From assembly GCA_007922195.1 (NCBI GenBank), contig ML682008.1:8422764-8486763 (forward strand): 64,000 nt of DNA, in the 5' to 3' direction. Positions 24,445-37,044 of the stretch are shown piece by piece. The position numbers and the translations under genes are program-made. The notes beneath the pieces are model-generated. The model was given only the letters and a program-made list of their open reading frames with translations. It did no database searches and was not told the origin of the DNA. Position 1 is the stretch's first letter. The number at the start of each line of letters is the position of its first letter. The DNA is from Podocnemis expansa. Lineage: Eukaryota; Chordata; Testudines; Podocnemididae.

Positions 24445-24835
24445 AGACAAAGAAGGAATCCTATGGCACTTTTAAAGACCTAACAAATTTATTTATTACA
24501 TAAGCTTTCATGGGCACAATCTTTCTATCGTCCTTCTCAGCTCTTGTTTTCCCTCTTCCACACTGTTTGAATCAAAACAGCTTGTTTACATGACAGAGAT
24601 CGGCTAGCAGTCTGTCCCTCTGGAACTGTTTGAGTTGACCTTACAACCCACCCTTCTCTGTACATATATATTTCTAGCCTACATGCTACATTTTCTATTT
24701 CATTCATCTGATGAAGTGGGATTGTGCCCACGAAAGCTCATTGGATAAGTAAGTTTGTTAGTTTTTAAAAGTGCCACAGGACTCCTTGTTTGTTCTGTTG
24801 AAATAGACTAGCACAGCTACCTCCCTGGAAGCTGA
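24445..24835. repeat. Palindromic interspersed repeat, family P copy 4
   Basis: The arms are separated by about 175 bp of non-palindromic DNA. The left arm has CCTATGGCACTTTTAAAGAC and CATAAGCTTTCATGGGC. The right arm has GATGAAGTGGG, CCCACGAAAGCTCAT and GTGCCACAGGACTCCTTG, then TAGACTAGCACAGCTACC. Confidence 0.8.
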
Positions 24836-27059
24836 CTGTTTCCAGGCATGCTATGGCCATCCAGAATTGCACTGTGCATGTACTTAGTGTCATATGAGCT
24901 GCACTAAAGGAAAAGTAAGATTGTTCAGGTTTATGAAAGAACTCTATGGGCCTCAGAAGGAACAAGACAGCATTAGACTATAAAGAAGAGATGATCTTAT
25001 GGAAAGAATGGAGATGCTCCTTTTTACTACTTTCTCCAGACCAAAGAAATAAGGGTTTGTGATTAAGAGCTTTTGTTTTTAGCCACATTTAGCCTTAAAC
25101 CTCCTTTATGATTGGATTTTGCTAATTATAATGACATAATACAAAAACCATGCCTGGAACAATTCTTTAATCTACAAGAATTAGGAGTTAGGCCTTTGCA
25201 GCCCAAATCACTAACAGAAATGTATATAATCTAGAGGTGATGAAACATAAGTAGCCATGATCATCATGAGAAGCATTGCAATAGAGAATGCAGCCTAATA
25301 AAAGCTCTCTATCCCAGTCATTTTGTAACTTCCAGTCAAATAAATAAATGGCAGTTGATGTACAATGTGAAAAATTATTGCTGCACGAATGCTCAGAGAT
25401 AGATGACCTAAAGAATAAATACATGTACTAGATAATAGGAAACAAACACTACTTGAAATTTGTTCATATATATTTATAAATTTCTTGGGGTCTAGATTGT
25501 TTGGAGCACATTAATGAGATATGAAACTTTTTGTGTTTGTCTGAATCATAAAGCAGGTCAGCTGCTAAGTAACTGAGGAGCCTGAGAGGTCATTACTCCA
25601 GAGCTCTGAAGACCACATTGGCTCTCCATTCAATACCAAAGCAAAGGTATCTCATGTAAGTCTTAAGAACCCTTTATGTGGTAGGTCAAGGTTATCAAAG
25701 GGATTGCTCTTGTATCTGTGAACCAGAATGGCAGCGATGATCAACAGCAGTCTAGGAACTGACAACACTTGGAGTGAAATTTACAGGAGGCAGAATATCT
25801 GCAGTGTAAGGGTCACAATATGGAATTCCCTAGTATCAGAAACATATCTCTATGGATTTTCATAAAATAATATGTGCCAGCTTTCCCACAGTCGGAGTCA
25901 CAAAGAATAACCAACATCACACCTCCAAAGAAAGCAATGAAAAATAGTCTGATACGTTATGTATAAAATATACTGCACCCACATGGTACACGGAGTAGTG
26001 GAAGTGCTTCAGTTGGATTGTGGTTTTATTTAATCTGATTGGAATCAACTGCAGTGGTGGTACATGTGTTAGAAATACTTGGATAGATTAAATAGGTCAC
26101 TAGTTGAGATCCAGAGTGATCAAAAAGTCCACATCATTTTAAGACCTGTGTGGAGTGGGCTCATGATCTTGGTCAGTTTCCTAATGGACAGGTGTCCAAT
26201 GTGATTCCGACCCTAACCATTAGGTCTCTGTGCAGGTATTTTCACAGGTACTGCCAGTACTTCCAGACTGTCCCTCTTAGCCCTCCTACATTGCAGCATC
26301 TTATCTGGAAGGCATGGTGAGCTGTTTTTTTGAGGAGCAGTGTTGTGGAGTGAGAAGTAACTAAATGTTGTGGACAATACCTTTGCCTCAGTTGTTTCCA
26401 TACCATGTACTAAACTAACCCTGTAAATCTTTAATGGTAGCTGTGTTTTCCAACTCTCTGTTTTTATAGCTCACTCCTTATTCTGCGATACAGAAAATAG
26501 AAAGGGGGCATGTTTTGATACTGGAATTTTCTATCTGATCTGTCTGCTGGACTGTTAGATTTTTAAACCCTTAACAAGTCTGAGGAATATCTGTTCCCTT
26601 CAAAATCCATTTTCCCAACATAACACAAACTACCAGCATGAGTGAAAAACTTGGCACCCTTGTTAATGTCAACAGACATGTTATAGAGTAGTGGGCATAA
26701 AGAATCAGCCCCGTTTCACCCTAAGAGCTGGGCTCTCCAAAAAGAGTTGAGACATGCTGATACAAAGCATCCTGCTGTAGTTTTCTGTTCTGCAGATTCA
26801 GCAGGTACAGTGCTCGTCCTAGGTATCACCTTGAGACACGGCGAGCTAGGACATTCTGTAATTATAATCTCCAACTGTGGAAGATACTGCCTATTATGGT
26901 TTTCAGTGTCTCAGGAAGTATGTTTACTGCTGCCTCCAGGTGTTCCTGACAAAATGTTGATAGTTTTAATTTACTTATTATGAAGGGTTCTTTAGCTGTA
27001 TTTTTGGAAGAGGCTATATAAATGCATTTTGTTGCTGATACACAGAAGTCTCCAGTATT
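24836..27059. other. Unassigned AT-rich sequence
   Basis: Nothing recognised; no coding frame of note. Confidence 0.5.
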
Positions 27060-27296
27060 GTCAGTTCATCTCCATGAGAAATAATTTTCACTCATGTAGC
27101 TCCTTTCACCAGAAGTTGGCAAAGTGTTTTACAAAGGTATGGAAAAATATTTTACAACTTGGGAAACTGAGGCACAAAAGAGTAAATAACTTGTTCAAGG
27201 TCACAGGCAGCGAATCAATTGCAGAGGAGGAAATAAAAGTCTGATCTCCCAGGTTACAGTCCCATGCTCTAATCACTAAGCTCACTGCTTCCCACA
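27060..27296 (-). mobile_element. MIR-like CORE-SINE
   Basis: Reverse-strand MIR pattern: GGGAAACTGAGGCACAAA, then TTCAAGGTCACAGGCAGCGA, then the tRNA-like head as CTAATCACTAAG near 27270. Confidence 0.75.
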
Positions 27297-27697
27297 GGAT
27301 TCATCATATTTCAATTAGAGAAACAAAATTAAGATTATTGGGCTTTTCACACCTGAAGAAATTTAGAGGCACTCAAATATGCAAATCATTCATGTGGACC
27401 ATAAAAAAAAATTGCTCTATTCAGAGCAATTTTCCAGAGAAAATCCTGCACAGTGCACTTATAGAGGACAGTAGTAGAAAGACTGCCACAAACAACTTTA
27501 GCCCCTTTGAAATTATCCAATAATTTCCCCCCGTTACGGAATGCACATCTGTGCACTCACCCTGAGTTATGATCTATAAGATTCTTCTGTTCACTTATTC
27601 ACTGTGATTGTATATTTTTATGCAAGGTTTCTTCATGGATGTTCATGACCTATTCTGTATCATGTTTCCTGCAGCCTCATGCATATGCACAGAGGTG
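27297..27697. other. Unassigned sequence
   Basis: AT-rich; nothing recognised. Confidence 0.5.
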
Positions 27698-28454
27698 TAA
27701 CATGTTTTCCATAGCTTGGGGTTGGGAGGAGACAGACAGAACTCTCTTCCTCCAGCAGCATGTAAACAGCCACAGCTGTGAGCAAGCAAGTACCTGGAGG
27801 AGGCAACAAGGATATGCTAATTGAGGTCCCTGGCTCAGACAAGACAAAGAGATTACCTTTGCCCAGAAAGGAAGGGGGTCGAGGGGGTTTGGAAACAAAG
27901 AGAGAGATGTGGGAAGATTTGAAGCTTTTTGCCTGGGACTCTCTATCTCGAAACAACTTCAAGCAAGATCTGGGCCCTGATTGGCCCAAGCAGAGACTGG
28001 CTGTGCAGACATCTGACAGCCAAACATCTTAAGCATCAACTTGGACTATGAGACAAGTTTTAGGTAGAGATATTAGATTAGTGTGTGTGTTTTACCTTTT
28101 ATTTCCTTGTGGTCACTCCTGACTGATTTATGTTATGATTCTGCTTTGATTGGCCATATTCTCACTGAAAATTGTAATCTGATACTTGAGTGTATGGTGA
28201 TTGGGAGTGGGTCCCCACCCCCATAGGACAGAGGCTCCTGGTGATGTACTTCAGGCCGGACATGCTGACTTGAGGACCAGCCCTTGAGTAGCCCAAGGGC
28301 ATACACCCACTGCTTGGGACCAGTTGCACACGAGAGGCTGTAGTGGACTGACTCAGGAATGAGTGGTCACTTGGCAAAGCAGGGTGAATCAGAGTGCAGG
28401 AGTGGGAATTCACAGTGGCACACTGAACCAGATCCAGAGAGCACCCTGTCACAA
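27698..28454 (+). mobile_element. Possible LTR
   Basis: Starts TGTAACATG and ends CCCTGTCACA, so TG...CA ends are possible, and the length (~757 bp) and texture suit an LTR. I see no matching TSD, clear TATA box or AATAAA, and family recognition is only by impression. Confidence 0.3.
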
Positions 28455-28586
28455 ACCATACCATCAGGTATTTGCTATCACAGTGGACTGTAATGGCTCT
28501 TTACCATACCCTTGAGTAGAACGCCTCAGCTCACTGGGAAGGATAAGGAGCCCTTATGTCTCACAAAGATAGAATACCTCCCAGAG

Positions 28587-28796
28587 CAGGGGTCTCAAAC
28601 TCAAATCACCACAAGGGCTACATGAGGATTACTAGAGGGCCACATGAGGACTAGTACATTAACGTGAGGGCCACACCACTGAAACCTTTTCATACAACAA
28701 TATTGCAAATATTGATAACAATGATGTCATTATGGGCCACAGGAAATAGCTTTTGGGGCCACGTGCAGCCTGCAGGGCATGTGTTTGAGACGCCAG
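28587..28796. mobile_element. 210-bp hAT MITE, family C copy 1
   Basis: TIRs CAGGGGTCTCAAAC and GTTTGAGACGCCAG. TSD TCCCAGAG/TCCTAGAG (28579-28586 and 28797-28804; 7 of 8). It matches the 57574-57783 element along its full length. Confidence 0.9.
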
Positions 28797-28861
28797 TCCT
28801 AGAGCATCTCTGAGAGCAAGGAGAGCATGCCTACAGTCAGGAGCACCCGTGGCCCAGAAAA

Positions 28862-28985
28862 AGACCCCCATCTTCAAAGCATCTGAAGAAGTGAGATTTT
28901 CTCCCATGAAAGCTCATGCAATAAATAAATTTGTCAGTGTTTAAGTGCTGCAGGACTCTTAGCTTGTTCTCCCCCTTTTGCTTTA
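28862..28985. repeat. Palindromic interspersed repeat, family P, right half only
   Basis: Contains GCATCTGAAGAAGTGAG, CTCCCATGAAAGCTCATG and a degraded GTGCTGCAGGACTC. The left arm is missing. Confidence 0.7.
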
Positions 28986-29034
28986 CTTGGTTGAGAATTT
29001 TATACTAAAGATCTTTTCCAGAAATATGAAAATA

Positions 29035-30245
29035 CTTATTTAAAACATCCACAGCTCCTTGGCAGTCATGAGATAAGAGGGAAGATTCTTTCACGGCTCA
29101 GTAACTGGCTAGAAGATGTGAGACAAAGAATAGTAATAAATGGCTATTTTTCACAAGAGAAAGAGGTAGTGGGGTCCTCCAACTATTTGTACTGGGACCA
29201 ATTCTGTTCAGCACATTAATGAGTGTCTGGAGGAGCAGAAAGGTACAAAGTTTGCAGAGGATACAAAATTACTTGGCCTAGTTAAATTAAAACTAGGCTA
29301 CATACAATTACAAAGGGATCTCATAAAACTGGGTGAATGGGGAAGAAAAGGGTAGATGAAATCCAGTGTTAATATTTGTCAACTAATGTACGTTGGAAAA
29401 AATTCCAGCTTTACATAAAAAAATCGAGGTCTAAATCAGAGGTTTCTACTCAAGAAAGATCTTGGAGTTATTGTGGATACTTCTCTGAAAACTTCTGCCC
29501 AATGCACGATGATAGTTAAAAAAAAAAAAAATGACAGGATGTTAGCAATCATTAGGATAGATAATAAGACAGAAAATAATATAATGCCACTATAAATCCA
29601 TGGAACACCAATATCTTGAATACTGTATTCCATTCTGGTCACCTCATATTGAAAAAAGGTGATAAAAGTGGAAGAGATGTCAAAAAGGACATAAACAATT
29701 AAGGTATGGAGCAGTTTCCATACGAGGAGAGATTAAAAAGCATGTGACAGTTCAGCTTAGAAAAGAGATGGCTTAAGGGGGATATCGAAAAGGGCTATAA
29801 AATCAATAATGATGTGGTGAAAATTGTTTTGCATAGATTTTCATATGACACAACCACCAAAGGTCACCCAATGAAATTACTCGGCAGAAGGTTAAAATTA
29901 AAAATAAGGAAGTAGTTCACAGAGTCATCTGTGTAACTCATTGCCAGAGGATGTTGTGAAATTCAAAAGTATAATTGAATTAAAAGATGAATTAAATAAA
30001 TTTATGGAGGATAGTTCCATCAGTAGCTATTAACCAAGATAATCAAGGATGCAACCCCATGCTCTGATTGTCCCTAAACTTCTGACTAGTAGGAACTGAG
30101 ACTGGAGGATGGGGTGGGTGGATCATGTGTTAATTGCCCTATTCTGTTCATTTCCTCTGAAACATCAATTTTGGCCACTGTCACAAGAGAAGCTATTGGC
30201 TTAGATGAACTGTTGTGCTGACCTAATATGGCCATTCTTGCATCA
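29035..30245 (+). mobile_element. CR1 LINE, degenerate 3' half
   Basis: Fragments of ORF2 remain. They start with a GRFFHGSVTG-like piece, then AEDTKLLG near 29258, a KKDLGVIVDTSL-like piece near 29455, and the 3' end GACCTAATATGGCCATTCTTG at about 30221. Stops are frequent. This 3' end differs from the other CR1 copies, so it is another CR1 subfamily. Confidence 0.8.
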
Positions 30246-30524
30246 GCAGGTAAAAATAATCTGGACCCTTGTTGGCTTTATCAGAAGAAAGGCATGAACA
30301 ATGAAACATCAGAAATATAAATGGGGGTCTCTGCACATGAGGACTACTGAAGTCAAACTGACTGAGTGGTTTTCAGAAAACAGTAATGCTTTTTGCTGGA
30401 TAAAAGAAGAGTTCATTCACCATTTTACTTTCCTAAAATAAAAAAAAGTTGCTCTATTTATAAATGGCAGAAGGACGTTATCTTTCTACTAATGTTGTCA
30501 TGTCACTCCATTTTGCCTCTGTAC

Positions 30525-30612
30525 TGTATTACTATTTATTATTCATATTATGCTAGCTCTTAGAGACCCTGAACAAGACTTCGTTATAGTGGGCACCGTA
30601 CATGCACAGACT
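30525..30612. repeat. Ancient interspersed repeat tail, family T
   Basis: TTACTATTTATTATTCATAT followed by a block with GCTAGCTC, GACCCTGAAC and GTACATGCACAGA. A reverse-orientation copy lies at 44900-45000 and another at 53668-53960. Confidence 0.45.
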
Positions 30613-31894
30613 AAAATTAGTTTCTGTGCCTGGAAGTCTAGTATCTGCAGAAAATTCTGTACCTACATATCTAGTTTTTTAAAAATCTCTTACTGTGAAA
30701 ATGATTTCTCTTATCCTTAAAAAGTCAGGGTTTTGAATAGAAAAGCAGATCATTAAAGCATTTATTTTTTAAATAAATGTGAAAAACATAACATTCTCAT
30801 CAGTTTAACAGAACAAAAGGAACACCACCACCTGTAGTTGGAAAAGGATATATTCAGAACAAGGTCATGTATAAAAATCTCAACTCCTCTTTTTCCAGGC
30901 ATTTCTTGAAGTCATGTAATTGAGGGTTGAACTGACCTTTAAGTCCTATTGAAGGAAAATGAATTTTCCAGATATACGTTACATAAACTGCTAACATCTA
31001 GGAGCATTCAAAAATCCTTACAATATTTAGATCCTGACATATCCTCCTATTCTTTGAGTTTCTGAAATTTTCATACCATTCATACAGCTAATGTGCAGAA
31101 TGGCAACTGCCTTCCGACTTGTTGTCAATGAGTCTGATTGATCTTGGTTCTCCAGCAATGATCACCAACTAACTAAGGGCATCTCCTTCACTGAACTGAT
31201 TACAGACACTTAAAACAATGATCTCTCATCCAGCACTCTAATATGCTGTTTTACACTTTTCCACCTGTCTAGCTACCTTGCAATGTATTTTATGATTTAA
31301 TTATTTTAATTTTTAAGTTGTATTTTTAGATCGTAACACCCACAGATTGAAGTCACTGGTAATTGTTTAGATAGGTAAGTCAATAAAGGAGATAATATTT
31401 TCTAATTTATACTTAAACTGTAAATCTGATTTGACAATCCGTATCACAACAGAGATTGGTTTAGCATTGATTGCCAAAATGCACCATGAGTTTGTGTCAG
31501 GCAAATGTTAATTGGTGATGCAAACTACTATAGTCCTTGGAACTCAGGTACTGAAGGACACAATAGTTTATTTTGCCATTTAAAATACTGGTGATCAGGC
31601 TGTCTTTATTACAATACTGCATTGAACTTATAGCGTCCAGGTATGCCAGAGGTGTTGATCAGCTGAAGAAAATGGACTTTTGTACAAAGTGAACTGTGAT
31701 ATATTCTGAAATCCTGAATTTGGAATTCTGACAATTAATTAGATTTAGTGCTTTCTTGATGTGCTGCTCAGAATGTTAATTAGTCTTGCATGATTTCAGA
31801 AATTAAAAGCAGTGGTGTGTCACAAGAAAGGCAGTCCCCAAGCACCCTGATAATCAAGTGTGAAATTCACTGCTGTGCTGAGGGCCAGCCATGA
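30613..31894. other. Unassigned AT-rich sequence
   Basis: Nothing recognised. Confidence 0.5.
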
Positions 31895-32150
31895 GCTTAC
31901 TTCAACTCCATTTAAACACCGATGGCTGACTTGGGCTGATGGGCTATTTAACTGTAGTATAGATGTTTGGGCTTGAACTGCAGCCTGATCCCTGGAGCCC
32001 TCCTGCCTTGCGGGATCCCAGAACCCAGGCTCCAGTCTGAGGCTGAACCTCTATGCTGCAAGAAACCAGTCCCACAGTTGGAGCCCCATGAGCCAGAGCC
32101 AGCTGACACAGGCGAGCTGCAAGTTTTTAATTGCAGTGTAGACATTTCCT
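31895..32150. mobile_element. Palindromic MITE with TGTAGACAT end
   Basis: The right end TTAATTGCAGTGTAGACATT mirrors a left CCATTTAAACACCGATGG block. Internal mirrored blocks around 31965-32030 include GGGCTTGAACTGCAGCC and CCCAGGCTCCAGTC. The left end is eroded and I saw no TSD. Confidence 0.6.
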
Positions 32151-32674
32151 GTAATGCCCCCATATCATAAAAATGGCACTTAAGAATCCATAAAAGACAA
32201 TGGATTTTCCATGTAATGGTTCCTTGGAGTCAAAAGATGGGCATAGCATCACTTTTATGATTCTTCTTATTGCCCTTGGAGTGTTTCACGTTTATCTAAA
32301 ATGTGAGGCTTGCCTAGACTGTCACCAAGAAGCATTTTCTCTTTAAAATAACACAGCTTGTTCCTTTGTTGTCCTTCATTTTAAATATTTTGGGATATTA
32401 GTAATTGGTAGATGATATAATCTTCAGAGACTTGAACATTAGGTTGGGGATCTCGTGATTGTTCATATAGCACCTTTTGCATGGCAGCAGCTCTCCATCT
32501 GCAATGTCAGCTCAGGATCTAGACTCTAACTGACATGATGTAGATTCTAATATTATGAAACTTAGGCAAGCTTTCATTTTTTTCTATTAAAAAAGGAAAA
32601 TTAAATGCAAAAAATTACTTACAGCAATGATGATATTTTACAATTAAAATCACAAATAGCAAACACAGAAATTA
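32151..32674. other. Unassigned AT-rich sequence
   Basis: Nothing recognised. Confidence 0.5.
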
Positions 32675-33066
32675 AAACAAACCAGGAAACCTGTGGCACT
32701 ATAAACAACCAACAAATGTATTTATTGCATGAGCTTTTGTGAGAGAAAAATCCCACTTTGTCAGATGCTTTGAAGATGCGGGAACTTACAGAATGGGAGG
32801 AAATAAATGCAGGGAAGTGTAAGTCATGGGGTCAAGTCACACTGTAAGAGCAAATCGAAGCAGTTGTTAAGATTCAAACACTGGGAAACAGCATATAGAG
32901 GACAGAGATGATCACTCTATAACGGATCTGATGAACTTTGAGTCTGATGAAGTGGGATTTTTCTCCCATGAAAGCTCATGTGATAAATAAATCTGTTAGT
33001 CTTTAAGTGCCTCAGGATTCCTTGCTGCTTTTGCTGAACTAGACTAACATGGCTGCCTCTTTGAAA
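32675..33066. repeat. Palindromic interspersed repeat, family P copy 6
   Basis: Left arm AACCTGTGGCACTATAAACA and GAGCTTTTGTGAGAG. There is a central spacer of about 170 bp with GTCAGATGCTTTG and CTGATGAAGTGGG. The right arm runs from CTCCCATGAAAGCTCATG to TAGACTAACATGGCTGCCTC. Confidence 0.8.
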
Positions 33067-33429
33067 CTGATTTTATGTGATTGTGATGTATGGCCTTTAA
33101 GGATCGTGGTGATTTGGCGTCTTTACTTTCCCTTTAGGATCTGGAACATTGTGGCTGAAAAGATTCAAAAAAACTTGTCAGTGAAAAGTGACTGTCAGGT
33201 GCAGCTGAATTGGATGCTGAACACACTAGTGAAGTTTATTTGTAAATGGACCTAAGTTCTCTCTCAGTTCTGAAACAGCATTTAAGGAACAGCCTTAAAC
33301 ACAACTAAAACAAAGGGGATGAGTGTGATGCTAAGAAGAACGAACACAAAAAGCTAAACATAGGCACATCTGGGAAAATGGATGTTTTCCACTTTAGTGA
33401 AAAAGGTGAGGAGTTTATAGTTTTATGTA
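33067..33429. other. Sequence upstream of the gag relic
   Basis: May hold a more decayed N-terminal part of the retro-element. No clear protein match. Confidence 0.35.
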
Positions 33430-33790
33430 TATGTACTGCAGTAATAATCATATGCTGACATCACCGAAAACATTAGAAAGAAAAGACCCACTTTCCTAAA
33501 TCTGGTTGGAAGAGACATTTACAATCCTGAAAGATTTATCGACCTGACCCATGAGGATTTGGATGAAGTGTTTAAAAAGCATTATGTTCCTCAAGAAAAA
33601 TTCCTAGCTCAGAGAGAGAAATTTCATATACAAACCTAAAAGGAGAAAGTCTGATTTCTTGGCTAATCTAGAAAAGCTCTTCCAGAGCTTCTGCTTGGTA
33701 ATCACCTGCAGAAATTCTCTGGGAGAGTTTTGTGTTTGAGATGAGAAATCTAAATTAAAGGAGAAGCTCCTGAGTATTATTCACACAAAG
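33430..33790 (+). pseudogene. Ty3/gypsy-like retrotransposon gag relic
   Basis: From about 33477 one frame reads KKRPTFLNLVGRDIYN and later DLTHEDLDEVFKKHY and REKFHIQT, then a stop at about 33637. After it, KSDFLANLEKLFQSFC continues in the same frame. The order (aliphatic GRxxYN helix, L..L..HY.P, R.KF, DF...L..L...C) is the core of the retrotransposon gag capsid domain. In working elements this protein assembles the particle that packages element RNA. The copy is only a fragment: the stop breaks it, no polymerase follows, and no flanking LTRs are visible. A domesticated host gag gene is unlikely given the stop. Confidence 0.6.
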
Positions 33791-34129
33791 TAACTTAAAT
33801 TAAGAGGCACAGTGGGATCTTATGTTTCTTTTATTGTACAGATCAATACTTCAGACCATCATGTAGAAATCTCTAGCCTGTCACCCCAGTCACACAGCAC
33901 CTGACATACCTAAAGGTGTTCTCATAGTAGTCTGTGCCCTAATATTCAATATGACTCCTCACATGTTTAAAGATAAGTATCTGTATGTGTCAATAGTATT
34001 AGGATCTTAAAAACACTGTAAGAATTAGTTTTGGCTTGCTTAGACCACATGTAGCAAAAGAACTAGATAAAAAGAAGGGGTGGTAGAACCCAAAGCGTAA
34101 ACCTGCTGGTTTATCTATAATTAGACCTT
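33791..34129. other. Unassigned sequence between the gag relic and CR1
   Basis: No polymerase or LTR was recognised. Confidence 0.45.
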
Positions 34130-34426
34130 ATAGGGTCACAGAAGATTAATGTTGAAAGGGATCTCAGGAGGTCATCTAATCTGAACCCCATGTTCAAAGT
34201 AGGACCAACCCCAAATAACTCATCCCAGCCTGGACTTTGTCAAGCTGGGACTTATACAACTTGAAGGATCTATATTACACCTCCTACCTAGGTAATCCAT
34301 TCCAATCCTTCACCACCTTCCTAATGAAAAAGTTTTTCCTATTATCCAACCTTGTCCTCCCTGACTGCAACTTGAGACCATTCTTCCTGGTTCTGTCATC
34401 TATTACCACTGAGAAAAACCTCGTTT
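34130..34426 (-). mobile_element. CR1 LINE, 3' part of a split copy
   Basis: Reverse-strand CR1 3' end beginning near GGGTCACAGAAGATTAATG, through CTCAGGAGGTCATCTAATC, to ACCACTGAGAAAAACC. It is interrupted at about 34427. Confidence 0.85.
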
Positions 34427-35190
34427 GTGGATCAGCAATGCAGGCTCAGTGAGCCACCTGTGGCTCCCTGAGTGTCCCCTTGTGGCTCCCTGGCAATCTC
34501 CTCCAGGGAGCCAGGTGCACTCCAGGGACTCCCGGCTGGCCCCAGCATCGTGGTCAGATCAGGGTCACCAGGGTTGCCCCCACCTTCCCACCACAACTGC
34601 ATGAGCCAGAAGCAGCCCAGCAGCCCTGCCACAGCCCCTAGCGCTGGTGAGCGGTGTATGTCTGGTGCACGCTCCCTCCATCCCTCCCTGTCCTGGCGGA
34701 GCAGAGCAGCACTGCCCCGCCTACCCCCAGCCAGCTGTCCCTCCCAACGGGGGCCAGCGGAGAGCTGCAGCTTGCGGAGGTGGGGCCCTGGAGTGGACCC
34801 TCCATGGAGGTCAGGCCGCTTTGCCCCAGCAACTCCAGGCACAAACAGAGGTCGCCCCGCCACCCAGGTCCTGGATTGGGCCCGTTCAGTCCTGGGTAGC
34901 TGGGTCGAAGTGGCCTGAACTTGATGGCATGGGCCATTCCAGGACCCCGCCTCTGCAAGCTTCAGCTCTCCGCTGGCCACCGTTGGGAGGGACGGCTGGC
35001 TGGGGGTAGGCAGGGAGCACTGCTCCACCTCACCAGTGGAGGGAGGGATGGAGGGAGTTGCACGCTGGCCACACACCCCACCACCATTTCAGGCCACGGT
35101 GCAGCTGCTGGGCTGGCTCCGGCTCATGTGGTTGTGGTAGGAGGGCGGGGGGGAATGGCTCTTCTGCTCTTTTGGGTTGCTAACCCATGG
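34427..35190. mobile_element. 764-bp GC-rich foldback hAT-like element inside CR1
   Basis: The ends GTGGATCAGCAA and TTGCTAACCCAT are imperfect TIRs (reverse complement of the right end: ATGGGTTAGCAA). The arms at about 34610-34800 and 34925-35130 are extensively complementary; for example, CCTACCCCCAGCCAGC faces GCTGGCTGGGGGTAGG. Flanks CCTCGTTT and CCTAGCTC share 5 of 8. Superfamily hAT is likely but not secure. Confidence 0.7.
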
Positions 35191-35733
35191 CCTAGCTCAA
35201 TCCTCCTTTCAGATAATTGAAGTCCACTATCAAATCCCCCCTCATTCTTCTTTTCCTCACACTAAATAAGCCCAGTTCTCTCAGCCTCTTGTCTTACGTT
35301 GCCCTCTGCTGGACTCTGTGCAATCTGTCCACATTCTTTCTGGTGTGCAAGGTCCAAAACTGTACACAGTACTCCAAATGTGGCCTCAGCAGCGCAGAAT
35401 AGGGAGAATAATCACTTCCTTTGATCTGCTGACAGTACACCTTAATGCAGCCCAATATGTCATTACCCTTCTTGGCAATAAGAGCTCACTGTTGACTTAT
35501 ATCCAGCTTCTTGGCGACTATAACCACCAGATCCTTTTCTGCAGAACTGCAGCATAGCCCTCATTCCCTACTCTGTAGCAGGCCCTGGAATTCTTCTGTC
35601 CTAAGGGCTGGATACTGCACTTGTCCTTGTTGAACCTCATCAGATGTCTTTTGGCCCAGTGCTCCCATTTGTCCTATCCACCCAATCATCATTAAAGAAG
35701 TTTTTTGAAGAAAATCAGGCCAGGACCTAGCGG
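35191..35733 (-). mobile_element. CR1 LINE, 5' part of the split copy
   Basis: Resumes CR1 directly after the insertion (TCCTTTCAGATAATTGAAG, ATCAAATCCCCCCTCATTC). It continues to TTGTTGAACCTCATCAGATG and on to about 35733. Confidence 0.85.
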
Positions 35734-37044
35734 TATTCAGTTTGAAACGACAGGAAAGGAATAAGGTAGGAAAAAAAATATAAGAAAAAGATTGGGACCC
35801 ATAATCTAGCTGGCAGAAAACAGAAACAATGAAGAAACATGAATTGTTTAGAAAATAACAAAGAATTGATATTACAGGAGACTGTAATTGCTGGAGAGAG
35901 AATTTTTTTTTTCTTAATTTGCTTGATGATAATTCCAGTGCCAATGTTAATGTAGAAACTGAATGTGGAATGAAAATATGATTGTGAAAGCAGAAGCTGT
36001 GAAGGTCAATGAGAAACCAAAGGAGTTAGTGACAACTGCTCCTTCAGATAGACATTTTTAAGCAAACTGGAATCGTAAACCTCCCAAAAGACTGCTTTGT
36101 AATTTAAAAATACAGGGCAGGGAAGATTGTGATGTTTAGTGTTTTAGACGGTGATGACTGTCTATGCTTACTGCACCTTTTAAGGCTAGAAAGCTGGGCA
36201 GGTGAAAGTTAAAGAGCTTGTTATTTGGCAGCTAGAGCCTGAACTGAACAATGGAGTGGGTTGGATATAATGCTCATTAATAAGGATCCTGTTTAGTTTG
36301 GTGGCTCTATTAATATTTGTTGTGACTTTATTTTATTTGTTATTCTGCACCAATTAAAGTCTGTGTAATGCATTAAAAAGGCATATTTGGATTTTCAGGA
36401 GATATCACATTGATTTTAACTCAACATAAACAACATTAATTTAGGTTTTTTGTTGTCTTCTGTTTTTAATATTTAAAGTTAGAAAGATGATGACGTGAAA
36501 TGATTCATATAACTATTTATTCTTTAAACCACCAGATTTAACACATTTGGGTGGATTGTGTATAAAGGAGCTTACAAGAGAAGGAATCATGCCTTAAATA
36601 TTTAGGTGGAAATAATACTTCAAAAGTAACCTTTATTAATGTAAAAAAAAAATTACTTCCCATATAAACTTGTTTCTAAACAGAATCTTATCAATAGCCT
36701 CTCACAGATACAGAAATAACTCTAAAAATATCTTCTCTTCAGACTTGGTAGATGTCCTATGTTTCTCCTTGAATCTTTCATCTAGCCTCAGCAAGAGGTT
36801 TTATTTAAGGTTGAAACCTCTCGTGGGCTATTAAGGGTGTCCAGCTTTTCTCATTGAATTTTTTTCAATCATGTATTGTAGTGAATCAGAGTACTACTCC
36901 TCAGTTCCAAACAGTTTGACTCTCAGATAAAATGATGCCTAGAATTTGCAGCCATTTGTTACCATGGAAATGCCATGCAGATGCTGTTTTAGTGCTGTAA
37001 CACCTAACAAGAACAGTAACTGACACTCAGTTTGTGACACACTC
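35734..37044. other. Unassigned AT-rich sequence
   Basis: Nothing recognised. Confidence 0.5.

Noticed and set aside
27698..28454. Full endogenous retrovirus
   Set aside because: No gag, pol or env is seen and no second LTR. At most a possible solo LTR.
33049..33255. 68-codon frame upstream of the gag relic as part of it
   Set aside because: It starts inside the palindromic repeat right arm and has no gag-like pattern.
34432..35076. 214-codon minus-strand frame
   Set aside because: It lies in the GC-rich foldback insertion. The opposite strand is equally open and no domain is seen.
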